From Atopsyche davidsoni (lineage: Eukaryota > Arthropoda > Insecta > Trichoptera > Hydrobiosidae): DNA of 64,000 nt. The stretch lies in the NCBI GenBank assembly GCA_022113835.1, contig JAILWY010000030.1, forward strand, positions 248,001 to 312,000, written 5' to 3'. The notes under the pieces are model-generated. The model was not told where the DNA came from. It saw nothing but the letters and a program-made list of their open reading frames with translations, and did no database searches. A program made the position numbers and the translations under genes. Positions 32,501-47,500 of this stretch are shown here, one piece after another (the first letter of the stretch is position 1; each line of letters begins with the position of its first letter).

Positions 32501-35500
32501 AATAATTCTGATAAATGGGATATGTGTTTTATAAAAATGGGAAATATATAAATATTATTTTTCAAGGTTACTTTTACAGATTTATCTTTATTATTACAGA
32601 CTGAAAACTTATGATACAAATATATTGTTTTATCAATATATTCATGTATTCTCTAAGTTTGATAATATAAAATTGACTCTTTGTAAGTCGTTTCACGAAC
32701 GGAAGACGTCCACTCTCGGATAACCTAAAAAATGCCTAGTCTATAACCATACTTTAAATCAATATCTCAATAGCAATGGAATGATAGTTTTCTATAGAAT
32801 CGTATCTTAACTATGGCCTACTTTTATTGTGTCGGTGTACACGCTGAGTTCCTATAAAACCAATATCAATAATTGTTTTTTAATCGCACTTATATTCCCA
32901 TAAATTTTGCGATATAAAACAGGCCTGACCTTTCGCCGTTACGAGGAGTTATTTTTACAGTTACCTCACATTACCGGCCGTCAAAAAATGGGCGCATTTA
33001 TGAGTTTTTTCTCGTTAACAACTGTGAAGATTGCTACACCAATATGCTGGAAGAAAAATTACAAGCTCTTTCATTACCCGACATTGAAAAATTACCTAAA
33101 CATAATAAAAAAATTAAAAAAGCACATCCGTTCTTTTGCCTGTGGTTTTCAGCTACTTGTGAAATTATCAAATCGTGAGAGACAAGGTGGTGATTATGAA
33201 TTAACTTTAAACTTTTGGATTTTGTATATATATATCAAGCAGTTTTTATTGATGTATACAATATTATTTATTGGAATTGATCTTAAATTAAAGAGCATTG
33301 TATATTAGACGGGGACGTGTTTACGATCTTTCGATTAAAGGCAATGGTTTCGAGCATAATATTTTTACGCGTAAGGCACTTTATTTTGGGAAATAATAAA
33401 TAAAGTCTACGGCAGCAGATTATCTAGAAAGAAAGAACCAAAATTGAAACTCCCGGATAAAACCTGAATTTCAGGCTTTCAGGCGTTCAACTCCGTTTCA
33501 CACTTAAGTGATTACAGAATGAATAATAACAACTTTAAAATGATAGAAAAGTTGTCTTTTACAATACAAAATATCATTTGAAATAATTTTTATAACACGT
33601 GGATGTTAAGTAAAAGCTAACCGCATCTTATATAATCCAATTCTTAGTTGATTATTTGGAATAAAATACGATTTCAATTCAAGTTGTAAAGTTTTCGCAT
33701 TCGTAACTGTAGCGCTGTTAATGTAATGTATTACCCATTACCAAATTATTTGGACCAAGTTTCAGGATCGCGTGTTTCAGGTTTTTCAGTGCTGAAGTTA
33801 TTAAGGCCGATTTATGTTAAGACTTGTTTAAAACACTGAAATTTTTATGTTATTTGCATTGCAGTGATTGCTGATACGAACCGTTTTTAGCTATTTTTAG
33901 ACGAAGACGTTATAGGTCTCGGTATTCAAGAAAATACTCTGAAAAAGCTTTGCTATTTTCAATTTAATTTTTATCAAGCCTTCAGCTGCAACATCAAGTT
34001 ATCTTGTGTTCAGAATACTCATACTTTGATGAATTTTAGGGTTGTTTGTGTACATCACCCATTTACAGGTTTTCGATCTGTATGGTGAAAATTACTAAAC
34101 CAGAACAGTCTGGGAATTTCCATTAACTTATACTATAGTTGCACACAATGGGGTTAATTATTATCAATTTTTTTTGTATTCTTGAGCGAATAAAAGCCTT
34201 TGAGACTCGCAACATTAATTACTCTCCTCAATCAATAAAAAACGAGTTATATACATTGAAGAGGTTCTTACATTGTACGAGCGGTCGCGTGATGTTGAAT
34301 TTGCTGCAGAATCTATTATTATCGTTGAACATGTAAAACGGATCGATTGTATATTTTTGCTTAATTATAGAAGAAAGAATATTTTTTGAGGTCTCAGAGT
34401 GATAATTTATTCGATTTCATTATACAGAACGTTGAACAGGTATATTTATCAATATAGTAATACAGCGATACGTGCATATTTTATGTCTATTTGGTTTATA
34501 ATATAAATCATAATGTATGATTTATCTCACAAATTGATATGATTTTGAATCATTTGATATTCAAGAAGCGTGAATAAATTTCTACTCGGGTGGATTCTAG
34601 ACATTCAGCATGATAATTTATTTATATTACGTTTTAAATCATTACACATGTTAGTGCAACAGATCGTGAAGGATGCCGCCGTATTCATAAACACGAGTTA
34701 TTTATAAACCGCGACAGCAATTGCGACCACAAATGAAAATAATATAAGCATATATCATACAATATTTTTTTTTAAAAAGCGTTACTGCATTTGTAGAAAT
34801 ATCACTTTTTAGATTATTTTATGTTAGTATTCTAAGTAGTTAAACAGGTTAGGTCAATAAGCTACTGCGTTAACCACTAGACTGCATTAAAGTAAAAACA
34901 CATTTTAAATTCACGTATTATAATTCTTTGATATGTAGATATTTTGTTTTGGTTCCAATAAATATTTATTATATTTAAACCTGATAACACAGGTTTATTA
35001 GTCTACTAACTTTTAAGAAATTCAATATTTTTGACAGAGAGTACTTGGTGGAATTCCATTTTAATATTTTTGAGTAAAATACTTGAGTGATTTTCCACAT
35101 GTTCGTTTTTATTTGTGACCGGTTTCGCCAACTTTTCACGTTGGCATTATCAAACAGAGTAGATAATGAAATGTGGAAATAACTCTGTTTGATAATGCCA
35201 ACGTGAAAGGTTGGCGAAACCGGTCACAAATAAAAACGAACATGTGGAAAATCATTCAAGTATTTTACTCATAAATATTACTACTAACTTTTGTTAAATA
35301 ATATATAATATATACATCTCCATAAACAAATATTGCCTAAACATCATAGATAGCGTATATTCATTAATTTTAACATTATTGAGTGTATTAAGATTTAAAT
35401 AATAATAAATATACATTTAAATGTATTCAGGTTTAGTATGTTAACAAGAAAGTTTTGGAAAAGTGTTTCAAAATATTTACACACCTGCATATAACGTTTC

Positions 35501-38500
35501 ACATTTATGAGCTCAAACTGATTGATTATAGTATTATTTATGTTCAAACCACAAGCTTTCAGGTTATCTTAACTGCAGCTCTAAATATTATACCATTTAT
35601 TTGATGATTTGACTGTGCCTTGAACGGCTCAGTACTTGAGCGTGATCACATTTAAAACCGGCCCGAGCCAGCATTGCCTGCGCAGTATTGATTTAAAATT
35701 CAAATTCTAAACGCTTTTACTGCAGGATTGTATGTCAAAGGGAAAAGGTTATCAGTTGATATTAAAATAAACTTTGAAATGTTTTTTAATAGAAGAGCAT
35801 AAACTTTTCCTTGTCATACATCATTTTTTTAAATGTTACTTTTATGACATATGTTATTAAAGGTGTAAAATAAAGTCAAGCGATTCCTTCAATATCTCTA
35901 TTTAATGATATTGGACTTTTATAAATATTTTCTCAAAAATATTGAGATTTAAATTAACCGATACTTGATGTTATTTAACCATTGTTTATCTAAATCTGGT
36001 TTGTGTGAGAAACCGATATAATTAGGGTCTTAATGATGCGCTTGATCCTGAAATTATGGAACTAACTAAGAACTAAGTGTTTTTTTTAAACCAATTTTAA
36101 GTTAAGTGCCTAATTACTCGGAAGATTATCCGACAGCTTGTTTTTTTTAAAAACTTGTTTACTTTTCAGGCTTTTCACCCTTCGCAACTTCTCGTGAAAA
36201 AATAAGCGCAAAATTAAATTTAAAAAAAACAAGATCCGCAGACTAGATTTTCACATTTTCCGCCTTATCTGAAGAAAGATCTCGCAATACTCGGTTAAAA
36301 ATTTTTCACGAATTGATTGTGAATTAAGAATTCTCGCCTTGCCGCAGAAATTTCCAATCGTACGTCGCTCTCTGATCGTAATGCCCCACATCGGAGTTCC
36401 ATTCGACCAACACACCAAAACTACTACAAATTAACGCTTGCAGCTTATTTTAATTGCATTTTCGAAACAACTCTCCATTACTTGTGCATTTCTCTCCGCA
36501 TAGACAAGAAAATTTGCATCTGCACTCCAATTCACTCGCGAGCGTGTTCTTCTGCAATCATTATGCCGACATGGACATTCTTTTCTCTTATTGCGTAAAC
36601 GTGTATACAGGGTGTTTTTTTTTATATCCTTTCATACATTTGAAACTGTCATAAGAGAATACAAGAATTACTTAATGCTATTTTCTGCTATTTAACTAAA
36701 ACGTGCGTGAGTTTGAGTTTTGCCAAACCAGGAGTTTCTCGACCAATATCGTATTTTTTTAAAATTAAAAGTGCATAAGATCTACCCTGTATATTTGAAT
36801 AATTCAAAGTGATAGTACAGCAAACAGCAGCTTACACAGGTAGACCGACTCCAGCGGAAGCGATATGGATCTGTATCAGTTCTTTTGCTTAACAGGGCGT
36901 ATGTTTAATTCAAGTTACAATTAAAAAAAGGCGAACAGCAAGTTACTGATATCTACGCTAATTAACACTCGAATCTAAATTAATGTAAACTTGTAACATT
37001 TTAAAAGTTTTACGTTCATAATTATTCTGTTCATTGCTTTTTTACTATAGTATAAAATATATCACATTTTGAATTGCATTTATGGTGCTACGGGATATCC
37101 CGTTATTGGTTATTTTATGGGGTTGATAGCGGAGAGGAAGTGGCAATACCTTGGGGATTTTGCAGACTTCCAGATTCAGATGTGATTACTTTCTATATCG
37201 AGACTGAGCCTTCCGGTGTACCTAATATCACCCGCTGGCTTATGGGCTCTTTGCGCAGAGTGTTACAGGTTATACATGATGCTCGTGAACTCACGTGAAG
37301 CTCTCAAAGTAAATATTTTTAGTAGCAATGAATATTTTTAGAAGAATCTGGAAGTCTGCAAATATGACAGATTTGATTAATAGTCATATAAAACGTCTTG
37401 TTCGAATGTATAACACTCATTTTTCATCAAGTGCCTCTCCTCAGAGGGTGTTGGCGACCATTTCAATGAGCATATACTCATGCTGAACCCGTGTTCATGG
37501 TTTTCTAAGGGGAAAATAGTGGGTCTCAGGGTATATAATGGCAGCCGTGCACAAGCAACAGAATGGGATTATTTTTCAATATTTTTTTAAATGTAATTTA
37601 ACTCTTAAGTATGCTTGAAAATTTATAAATTGAAAAACGATAATAGGCTTATAATAAAAGTAAATAAAAAAATACATTTTTACTTAAAAATATCTGTACC
37701 GAATAACAAAAACGTGCAATTTTATATATGAAGATTTTCTTAACGACTCAATTTAAATAACGCGTGTATGTAAAAAAAATCATTTTAGAACAAATATTTT
37801 TTTTGCATTTTTAACAACACTCTGGTTTAATTTGTAATACTCTTTGTTTCAAACACAAATTATCGTAATCTTTAGGTAGATTTTGTAAGTATTTAGAAAT
37901 AAATATTAAATTATATAATACCATGAGTGTTGAGACACCGCGTATGCTAGGCCGACTCAAAGGGTGGCGTGATCTCCTGCCGTGAGGAAGAGTTCAGGAA
38001 GTGCTCGCCTTGCTACACGCGTTCAGATATTCGGGAAATGTTAGACGGCGACAAACATGAGGTCAGACACCATGGAACACCATGGACACGTTTCACGATT
38101 AACGCAAACGACACACACTAACGAATGTTACTCTATATACAGTAAAACGTTAGACGTTACAAAAGTGTATCTTTTTTCCAGTGGACAATTTTTTTTTTTT
38201 TTGTCAAAGGTTTAAAAGTTTTGTGTGCGTGGATTGAAAAAATCGCATTCAAGGATTGTGGCCTAATTTAACAAAAGCGAGAAAGCAATAAATTGGAAAG
38301 CACCTCGCTGATAGATCACACCACAGCATTCCATTTCACTTGACACATTTCCCCAATGGAGCTGGAATCGTGGACGGAATGCGGTATGCGACATTTTGTG
38401 CGACTTGTAGATACAGCTGAGCGTTTTTACTTGTAGATTTATCACCAAGGTGACCTTCAAAAAGCATTTGCTTACGAGCATATACAGCATGAACCAAGTA

Positions 38501-41500
38501 TCTTTATTATTTTTATACAATAGCTGCACTCTACCTACATTTTTTTTTACATGCGAAAGACATATGATATATATTAAAATAATTTTTTTTAACACGATAA
38601 CTTGTAGAATTAAAATGTAGATATACTTTGTACATATTGTCTCTCCTCATAGGAGGTTGGTGACTATTGCATCGAACATATTCTTATCCTAGGCCAGCCT
38701 CACCAATTCTCCAGCAACGTAAACTTCCTCCTTCCAATACCCTTTTTTAAAGAAGACATTCATCTGTGACTCGATCAACTCATGGTATCTTAAGGATTCT
38801 CCTATACAGCCACATGCTTTGCATAGTAGCTGTCTTGAGTGTCCAAGTTTCGACTACGTACTTACTTCACAAATTGTATAAAAACTATATCTGGAAAGCT
38901 TGATCACTTCAGTAGAAACACATCATAGCTATAGCGGACTTAAATGGGATTTTCTCCCTGAGGGGTCCTGGTGGGTGGAGGCTTCACATACGTATTGCGC
39001 AAACAGACTGCTTTTTCAAGACCTTTCAACAGAGTTAGTCAAGTTTAAGGTGAGGTATTTCCACAGGCACAGGTATCATGCCATTCAAAGCGAGGCGTGT
39101 TTATGCAAATCATAGGATATTCGTGCCTTAGACTTAAGTCAGAGTTCGCGTCCACGAATATCATGTTTAGTTTCATGTTTTCTGAATATTGAATAGATTT
39201 AACAATGAACTTAAAATTTGCGATATAACAATTTAACAATTTATCAGAGTATGCACGAATCATACACGAAGATTGCATATGCATGAATTCATCACAAAAA
39301 ATATAAAACGTTCGATATTGTATTAAAAAAATATTTTTTTTATTGTGTGAATTCTTATTCAAATATTTTATGGAGACGCTTCGTTTCTATTACAGGGTTA
39401 GAAGCTCACCCACATTTATTTTACCTAATAAAACATAAAATATGAACAATGGCGGTTTCATATCCCGACCCCACATATATTATATTTGATTTATCTTCCC
39501 AAAATCCGTTAAGTCTACTTATATTGTACATTCTTCGACCTTTGGGAAAGTAACAAAAGTGATATTTTTTCATAGATCAAACATGAAAATATTTTTTTGA
39601 AAAGGCTAAAGATATTTGAATTGTATATTTAATCTACTCAGGTTCTTCACCATGGCGAAAATTACCATAAGATTCCCAACAGTTCTACTATATCCTCACA
39701 TCATCGAGGTATCCGTGGCTTTGTAGTTCAATTATTGGTTTAACGTGGTAAATGTGGTTTAAAAATGGTGATGGCAATTCCAAACCGATAAGGATAATGA
39801 AGGACTCCACGGGCTGAAAATAATTAGCTGACAGAGTGGTCCATACATCTCAAATTGACAAATGGTATAAGGCTGTAGGCTCACCACCCCTAATGTGCAC
39901 TCTGTGATGCCACGGACAATTAATTATCACCCTGACAAATTGTATCCCGACAGACTGACACTATAACTAATAGTGGCTTGTGAGAGATTGAAGATATTCT
40001 AATTTGACTATATTAATGTTTAGGCACACATAATATACATATACGAGGGCTGCTATTTATATATCCGGAATAAAATAAAATAACTATCATTGACTATTAA
40101 ATATGGTTTTATTGCTTTTCAAAATATTCGCCGTGATGATCGATGCACTTTTGCATTCGGTGAAACCAGTTTTCATAGCACTTTTTCCAATCGGAAGGCG
40201 GTATCTCCAAAACATGATTTTTGAATGCCTCAACGGCTTCTTCTCGGGTTGTTAATCGTTGACAACGTTATTTATTCTTCACGGTTGGAAATAAACAGAA
40301 GTCGTTGGGTGCTAAATCAGGGCTATATGGCGGATGACCCGTTAATTCCACCGTTTCTCCTGAAGTGTGGCAGCTTGCATTGTCGTGATGGAGAATGATT
40401 CTGCGTTATGGATTGTTCTTCCTAATTTCTGCAAAGACTTCTGGCAAACAAATGGTCGTGTACCACGTCGAATTAACAGATTTACGATTTTCTAGTGGTA
40501 CAGTAGCCACGTGTCCATCTATACCAAAAAAACAGGCGACCATTTGCTTCAAAGTGCTTTTCGCTGTAGCAACTTTTGTTGGGTTCGGCTCATGTTCGAA
40601 CACCCATACTGTTGATTGTTGCTTAGTTTCGGGGTCATATGCATAAATCCAGGATTCATAACCTGTGTAGATATTGTAAACAGCTTTTGATGCACCACGA
40701 TTGTATTTTTTTATCATATTTTTGCACCAATCGACACGAGCCTATTTTTGATCTATTGTCAAGTTGTGCGGTATCCAACGCGAACAAATTTTTTTTGCAG
40801 CCAAGTGTTTGTGTAATATCTTATGTATACTTGTCATACTAATGCCCAAGGACGCCTCTATCTCTCGATATGTAACATAACGATCTTGACCACGTCGAAA
40901 ATCATAATAAATCATCGCACGAAAATTTTCTCGAGTTAAATCCATTGTGATAATGACACGCAACTTTTAAAATCGCGCCAAACAATGAAAACAATTTATT
41001 GACTCATTCTACAGCCAAAGAGTCCCATTTTCAAATGTAATAATTACTTTTTAAATATTATTTATGTAGTGGCCAGTTCCGGATTCTTAAATAGCACCCT
41101 ATGTAATAATACACGCATTAATTTAATTGAAAATATATCAATATACAATTCACATTTAAAAAAGTCTTTAAACCTCAGACAATATTTTTGCCGTCAAGTT
41201 GCCAGACCTGCTATGAATGTTTAAAATTTTGAAAAAGCTTGAATAATATGATTTTTTTTCTGTCTACGTGGAGGCGTAATTCCCAGACATCGTGGTCTGT
41301 TCCTTGTATCTCGGAGGGGTGGTGTCTCGGCTCGGGCCCCCTTCCTGGCCACCCCTGCAGGCTATCGATCCGGCCAGCCCCTCGCGTGGCCACCCCTGCC
41401 AGCCAGCACGCTTGCACGCTCCGCCATTGACCTCTAAAGCGGACCCCTGGCGCCTCCACCCTCGACCTGCGACACACCACAGCCTGCGTTTACCCCCAAA

Positions 41501-44500
41501 CACTCATGAAACTAAGGTTGTATGTACCGTACAGCAATCATTCACCCCCGTGTGTCATGCTTTATGCACCATCATGGTAAATCCGCTGACTCTTGATGGA
41601 GAGGTCCCCTGTTTAGATGACAATATAACGTATACACTGAAGACGTAAGCCACAAATTTTCCGGCCACAAAATACTTAAATATACACTAAGAATATTTCA
41701 AACCACACAGTAAAATTTACAACGTTCCGTTGCCGTATATTGAAGTAATAATATTCCGTTTTTTTTTTTTATTCCCAATTATATCAACTTGTATATGAAG
41801 CACTGTAAGATTTGTTTAATTGAAAGAAGACTGCGAAAGCTAATTTATTAATAAAATATTAAAGCAGATTTTTTTTTATATTTCAAGAAAGTAAATTGAA
41901 AAAATGAAGGCAGACAAGAAACGTCTTTTCTAAGGAAGTAGAAAGCTGGCGTGTTAAATAATTATTCTTGATAATTAACTCTCTTTTTTTCTTTAAAGAA
42001 CTGACACGTATTAATATTCTTTTCAAAAGCTCAAAATGTATTTTTTCAATAAACACTTTCTCTTAATGATTTACATTGATAATATTATCTATATAATAAT
42101 TCTATAAATCACTAAGAAAACTACAATATTTTCATTTATTCACAATTTCTAGCACTTGACTAGACAATTTTAAATCGTTTGTCAATAATATTTTTTATAT
42201 TATATTATGTAGGTACAACAATAAGATAATATTTTTTGCTTAGTAATGTAGCATTTAAAAGCGTGTTTATTTGGTATATATTATAACAATTTATCCTAAT
42301 CAATCATGTATCTGCCATGCTTCGTTTTCCGAGAAATGTATGTACACAACCAACTCCCATAAAGGTATTATTAGTGATGTGACGAATGTTCCTAAATAAC
42401 TACGTTTAGGAGAGAGAAACTATCGACATTATTTTTATATACAATCGCATACAATTTTTACTATATGCCTGTAAAACACGAAGACATGAATAAAACAAAA
42501 GTATGAAATTCGCAATTTCACGAAGAAAGGGTTGTCCAGCAGGGTTGATAATATTTTTATGATGATGTGATTTTCACATAAACAAATTTATCGGTTAAAT
42601 TAAAAAAAAATTACATTGCAAGAAGTCACTTGTAGTCGATTACGTCATCGATATTTTTTATTCGAATATCACTTATTTCTCGAAAATGCCCATCACTAGT
42701 CGTATTGTACGCAATACCACAAATCGCTCGTGAGATTGTCAAGTTTTGACATCTGTTGGCCAACTGGCAGGCTATATGGACTCTCATAACGAAACTGTCA
42801 AAAACTTGACAGCAAATCACAGCACCGAAACTTTCTGTAATATTTCATTTAACATTGAAAAGTTCTGTTTTTTTATCAGTGGCGTACTGCGAGATCAAAA
42901 TCTGACTGAGCAGTTTTATGAATTTAATATAAAATAAATAACAGTGTCTAGGCACATTTGGTTCTTTAGTGCTCAAATCTGGATGCATTTAAACGTATAA
43001 AAAATCTTTAGACCATTCTCGTCTAAAGATTTAGTCTGCAAATCCGGGTTTATTCGTTTTTGGCATCAATTGCTTCAATCGCTTGCCCATATGATTTTCC
43101 TATGCGGCATTGTACTTTTGTTGAATTTAATGAATATTTATATTATTGCACAATTACTTAAAATAATTTATATTTGTATGCCATTGGTTTTTACGCGACA
43201 CGTCAGCGTGATTGGTGTCATTTGCACAGAGCTTTAAAGGAAGTTCTCTCTTTGTTGGCACTCGGAGCCGATGATGTCGATCCCTGTACACTTTAGCCAT
43301 GGCGTGACTTCCTAGCCCATTGATTGGACAATCGATAGCTTAACAATGGCTGTGGAAGATACGACCGAGCGCTGTCAGCGTTCACTTAATGGCAATGCGG
43401 ATTTAAAAAAAATGCCTGAGATGCTATATTTTTATACAAAATGGATATAAACTCAATGAGTGCTGAAAAGGTTTTTTTAGGCTGTCTTTATTCTGTTCAA
43501 AGTAAAAAGTTTTCTATCACAATTTTTAGAATTAAAAAAAATGTTTTATTAGTATACGTTCTTGCGTATTGTCTGCTGCTCCATCATTTCAGCACCGGTT
43601 CTGTTTTTCAGTAAATTAAAAATTAAATACTAAAATAAACCACCCTTGTTATGTAACATTCTATAAACATACAAAAACCTTCCAATATTATGAAAATTTT
43701 ACCAATACAAAACTTTGTATACATATTTTTTGCGACTGCGATTAATTGTATACATCTTTTTTTAGCGTTTACGTATTTGGCTCCCATTATATTTCCGAAA
43801 GTTTCCATAGAAAATTGATGGCCAAATAAATAAATACACATTTCGGAATAAGAAATATCTCTATTTTTCAATTTAAAATAATAGTCTCGTATTATATACA
43901 AAATAAGAAATTACGAACATTAAAATCGAGCCGCAAACCGTCCGAAACCGCGTGTTTATTCCCGATGTTTTCAGTTATTCAATATTTCGTGTAAACTCAT
44001 TACCGCAGGTGTGTAATTACATTTATTTCGTAACACCTAGGAAACGTTCACATTCGCTTGACATTCTCCGATGCGGTTTTTTATTCGAAGCAACAAATTC
44101 AATTTCAGTCTGCGTAACTCCGCCATTCAAATATTTACAAATTTATGACGGGTTTCCTACCTTCTCAGGCCGCACAATCATATTTACATACAATTAAACA
44201 TAACACGCACCATCCGCTGCCGTATCACCGTACCAGTCCCATTAATACACAGTGAGTAAAATGTGAATATTTCAGCCTAAAGTACAGTATTTTTAATAAT
44301 ATATTTCTTAATCACTAAGGGAGTGTAAGACAAGATAAAATTAGAAATGCCGAATAAAGATGAGCATATCGGAAGGCCCTCGCGAATAACGAGATCGACA
44401 AGGATAAGGTTTCTATGGTTCCCATGGCATTCCCAAGCCATAGCCGAACATCCTAAGTCATCCTAGTCAGAAGCATCATTCCAATTGTTATTCCATCCTA

Positions 44501-47500
44501 CCTAATTTATAAATTCTAGGTCCTTAACCTTTTATATAAAAAAAACACTATATAAAATATATTTGTGCGTGGGTATAGCCTTGAGTCTGTAGATAGTGAT
44601 TAATTATTAATTTTAATAAATTGACTTTTACATTAATTAATGAATATTAACAAAAAAAAAATGCATCATTATGTATAAAAAAATATTTATTGATTTTTTT
44701 TCATACTATTCCTTGTTAATTGGTTATGTAGAGCAGGGTCTTCATCAAGTGCCTCTCCTCAGAGGAGGTTGGCGACCATTTCACTGAGCATATACTCATG
44801 CTGAGCCAGTTTTCATGGTTTTCTAAGGGGAAAATAGTGTATGTACACCGCAGTTTTATACTGCTGCTGCTTAATAGTATCTACTATAATAATAGCCATT
44901 GTGTGTTTGTATGTTTGTATGTATGTATGTATGTTTCATTTTTCCGTTCTGTATAGAATATCTTAAAAGATACAACGCTGATTTTTTGCACATAAGTTAA
45001 GTAAATTTTTCCGCAGCTATGTGCCGAATTTCAAGACGATAGGATAATATTTTCATTCATAAACTTTAAAATATGCTCATCAAATACGTCATTTTATGAC
45101 GGGCTACATTGCTAGTTATTATATAATCCTTTCCTTGCAAAGCTCTGGAGTTCAGATCTGATACTGTAGATACCAAAATGGATTATACAAAAGTAATTTT
45201 TTTTTTATTACTAATATGATTAGGCACATTAGTTCATATATAGAAGATGACTTAAAGAAACTCTCAAAAAAATATCATCGTGATTTGTGTGGGATTTGAA
45301 CCCACATCTCCTGGCTTACATGGCCGGTGTACGAACCCTTGTACTAACGAATCACTTCCGTTGGCCTGGGCACGTTGATTCATATGTAGAATATGACTGT
45401 TAAAAATTCTCGATAAACGGAAGTGGAAGAGTTCCTTTAAGTCATCTTCTATATATGAACTAATGTGCCTAATCATATTAGTGATAATACAATAAACCCG
45501 TAATGGGTAATAAATGCGCATCTGATTGACTGATCCGTAAAAGACATTTTTTTTGTACATAATACGCTATGATCATTTTATATTAAAAAAAAATTTGATT
45601 AGAAATGTTTTAAGTGCTCTGCGGGCCGGATCCGGCTCGCGGGCCGCACTTGGCCAGGGGCGCCGTGGAGGCTCTCGCGCTCGTGAGTCTGGAGTGGCGC
45701 GCATCCGGAGCAATGGGGCTCATTAGGTCCCGTCCTCCCATTCGAAGGCACGGGAGTCACTCACCCGAACTAATTTCAAAAGCCATTTTCTCCGATGCTG
45801 ACAACTCCAATGAGACGGATGTCGCAATGCCCGCAATCCGACAACAATGGAGGCAGCCCGCCACCGCGAGAAAGGTGCGCCCGAAAGACCATATCTTATT
45901 ACACAATGGAGCTTCGAGCTGCATCGAAAGTGTGTTAATTCAGATTGGAAGTGTAAAGCCTTCCGGTCTTTCTTCGGTGATTTTTAGATCTTTAGCAGAT
46001 GATTAAGCGACGTCACAGCCGGGATTTCATATCATGAAAAATTATCATCATACCGTGATTATGACTGTATCCTACGGCTTCAAAAAATTCAATCTTATTT
46101 TGATCGATACAACTCACTTCACTTCTGAAATACGCATAGTACCTACGTAAGTAAATAAAACTACAATCAAAGTCTCACGGTGTATATTATACAGCCTTCT
46201 TTCTTTGCTCTAAGGCATGGGTGGCCAACCTTTTTCAGCTGCCGGGTCAAATTAAGGAAATGAGATTTCCTACTGGGCTACTTCCATGTATATGATATGA
46301 TACGAACAACGCTCAATGGTATATTCTATTGGTGGTTTTATATACAATAAATAAAAAAATGTTTGCATATGCTCCGTGGGGCCATGGGTTGGCCACCTAT
46401 GCTCTAAAGCTTTGTATCTTACGGCAGATGCTCTACGCTCCTTATATTACATGTATGTACACTGTGTTTATATTGTTCACACATGACAGTGAGTAATGAA
46501 ACGCACGTGTGTTTTGGCTCTGTGCCCATTGGCATGAGCAAAAAGTGGCTTTATTGCTATAAGCTAGGTAATTCAAAAATATAAAAAAACAATATAAATA
46601 TGTGAAGGGTTTTCCAGATGCACCAGAGAGCTGATGCAGAATCCTGTAGGATCTGACGTGCTGCGGTTTGCACTCGTTTTATGACACCCCAAAAGCTATA
46701 TATATATATATATCTTACAGGCAAAATGATTAGAACTCTCCCAGTTTCTATAATACAAGGTCGATAAATTTCTAAACAAGTCATTCAGATTTCATATGGC
46801 GCGTTTTGGTAATAAACTGTATGCGTTAAATTTTCCACAGTGCTTATATAAAATATTGTGTACACTCTTGAAATAATATTTTTTTCGGTGGTATTCGACA
46901 CTGTATCCTGGTTTTGTATGTGCAAAATCGATGTAACCAGTTGCTCGAAAAATATTTCTCGCCGTTTCACCGATGAATCGATTTCCCATAAACATGCTGC
47001 AAGCACGATAAGCATATTGGAAATCGATTTTAGCCGTAAATTTTAATCGATTGTTTATTTTTTAACGACTCCCAGTCTTTATGACCGCGTCATTATAAAA
47101 CCAGTCGCTGTGAGTACATTTTTAACATTGTAGTTATAATGAACACGCTCGTACTCGTAACCAATTTAAAATGCATCTATCGACAAAAAAACATTTAATG
47201 GCAGACACAGCAGCAGTTGAACAGACCACGACCGTGTATTTTATTAGTATTACATGCGAGTTGAAGGTCGTCTATCGCTGGCATCTGGATTTTTTACGAG
47301 CGGGAAACATCCAAGTTCGGTTAATATGAACGAAACACCTGCCAAAAGTACTACACAGTAAAATTAGAAGCTGTGCGAGTAGTTCGCATTTTATAGATGC
47401 TGCATAATTCATATATTAAAAATTGCATTAATTTTCCTTTCTTTTGAGTGAAGAAGCTTGATGTTTACTTCACGAGCAGGAGACGTCTAAATTAAGGTAA

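Noticed and set aside
32907..33308. 133-codon plus-strand open frame in intron 1
   Set aside because: Despite its length it is AT-driven, has no recognised domain and ends in a low-complexity Ile/Leu-rich tail; no splice or regulatory context supports it.
45282..45385. tRNA gene on the minus strand
   Set aside because: The T-arm is good, but there is no paired acceptor stem and the base before the anticodon is A rather than T; it sits inside a miniature inverted-repeat element.
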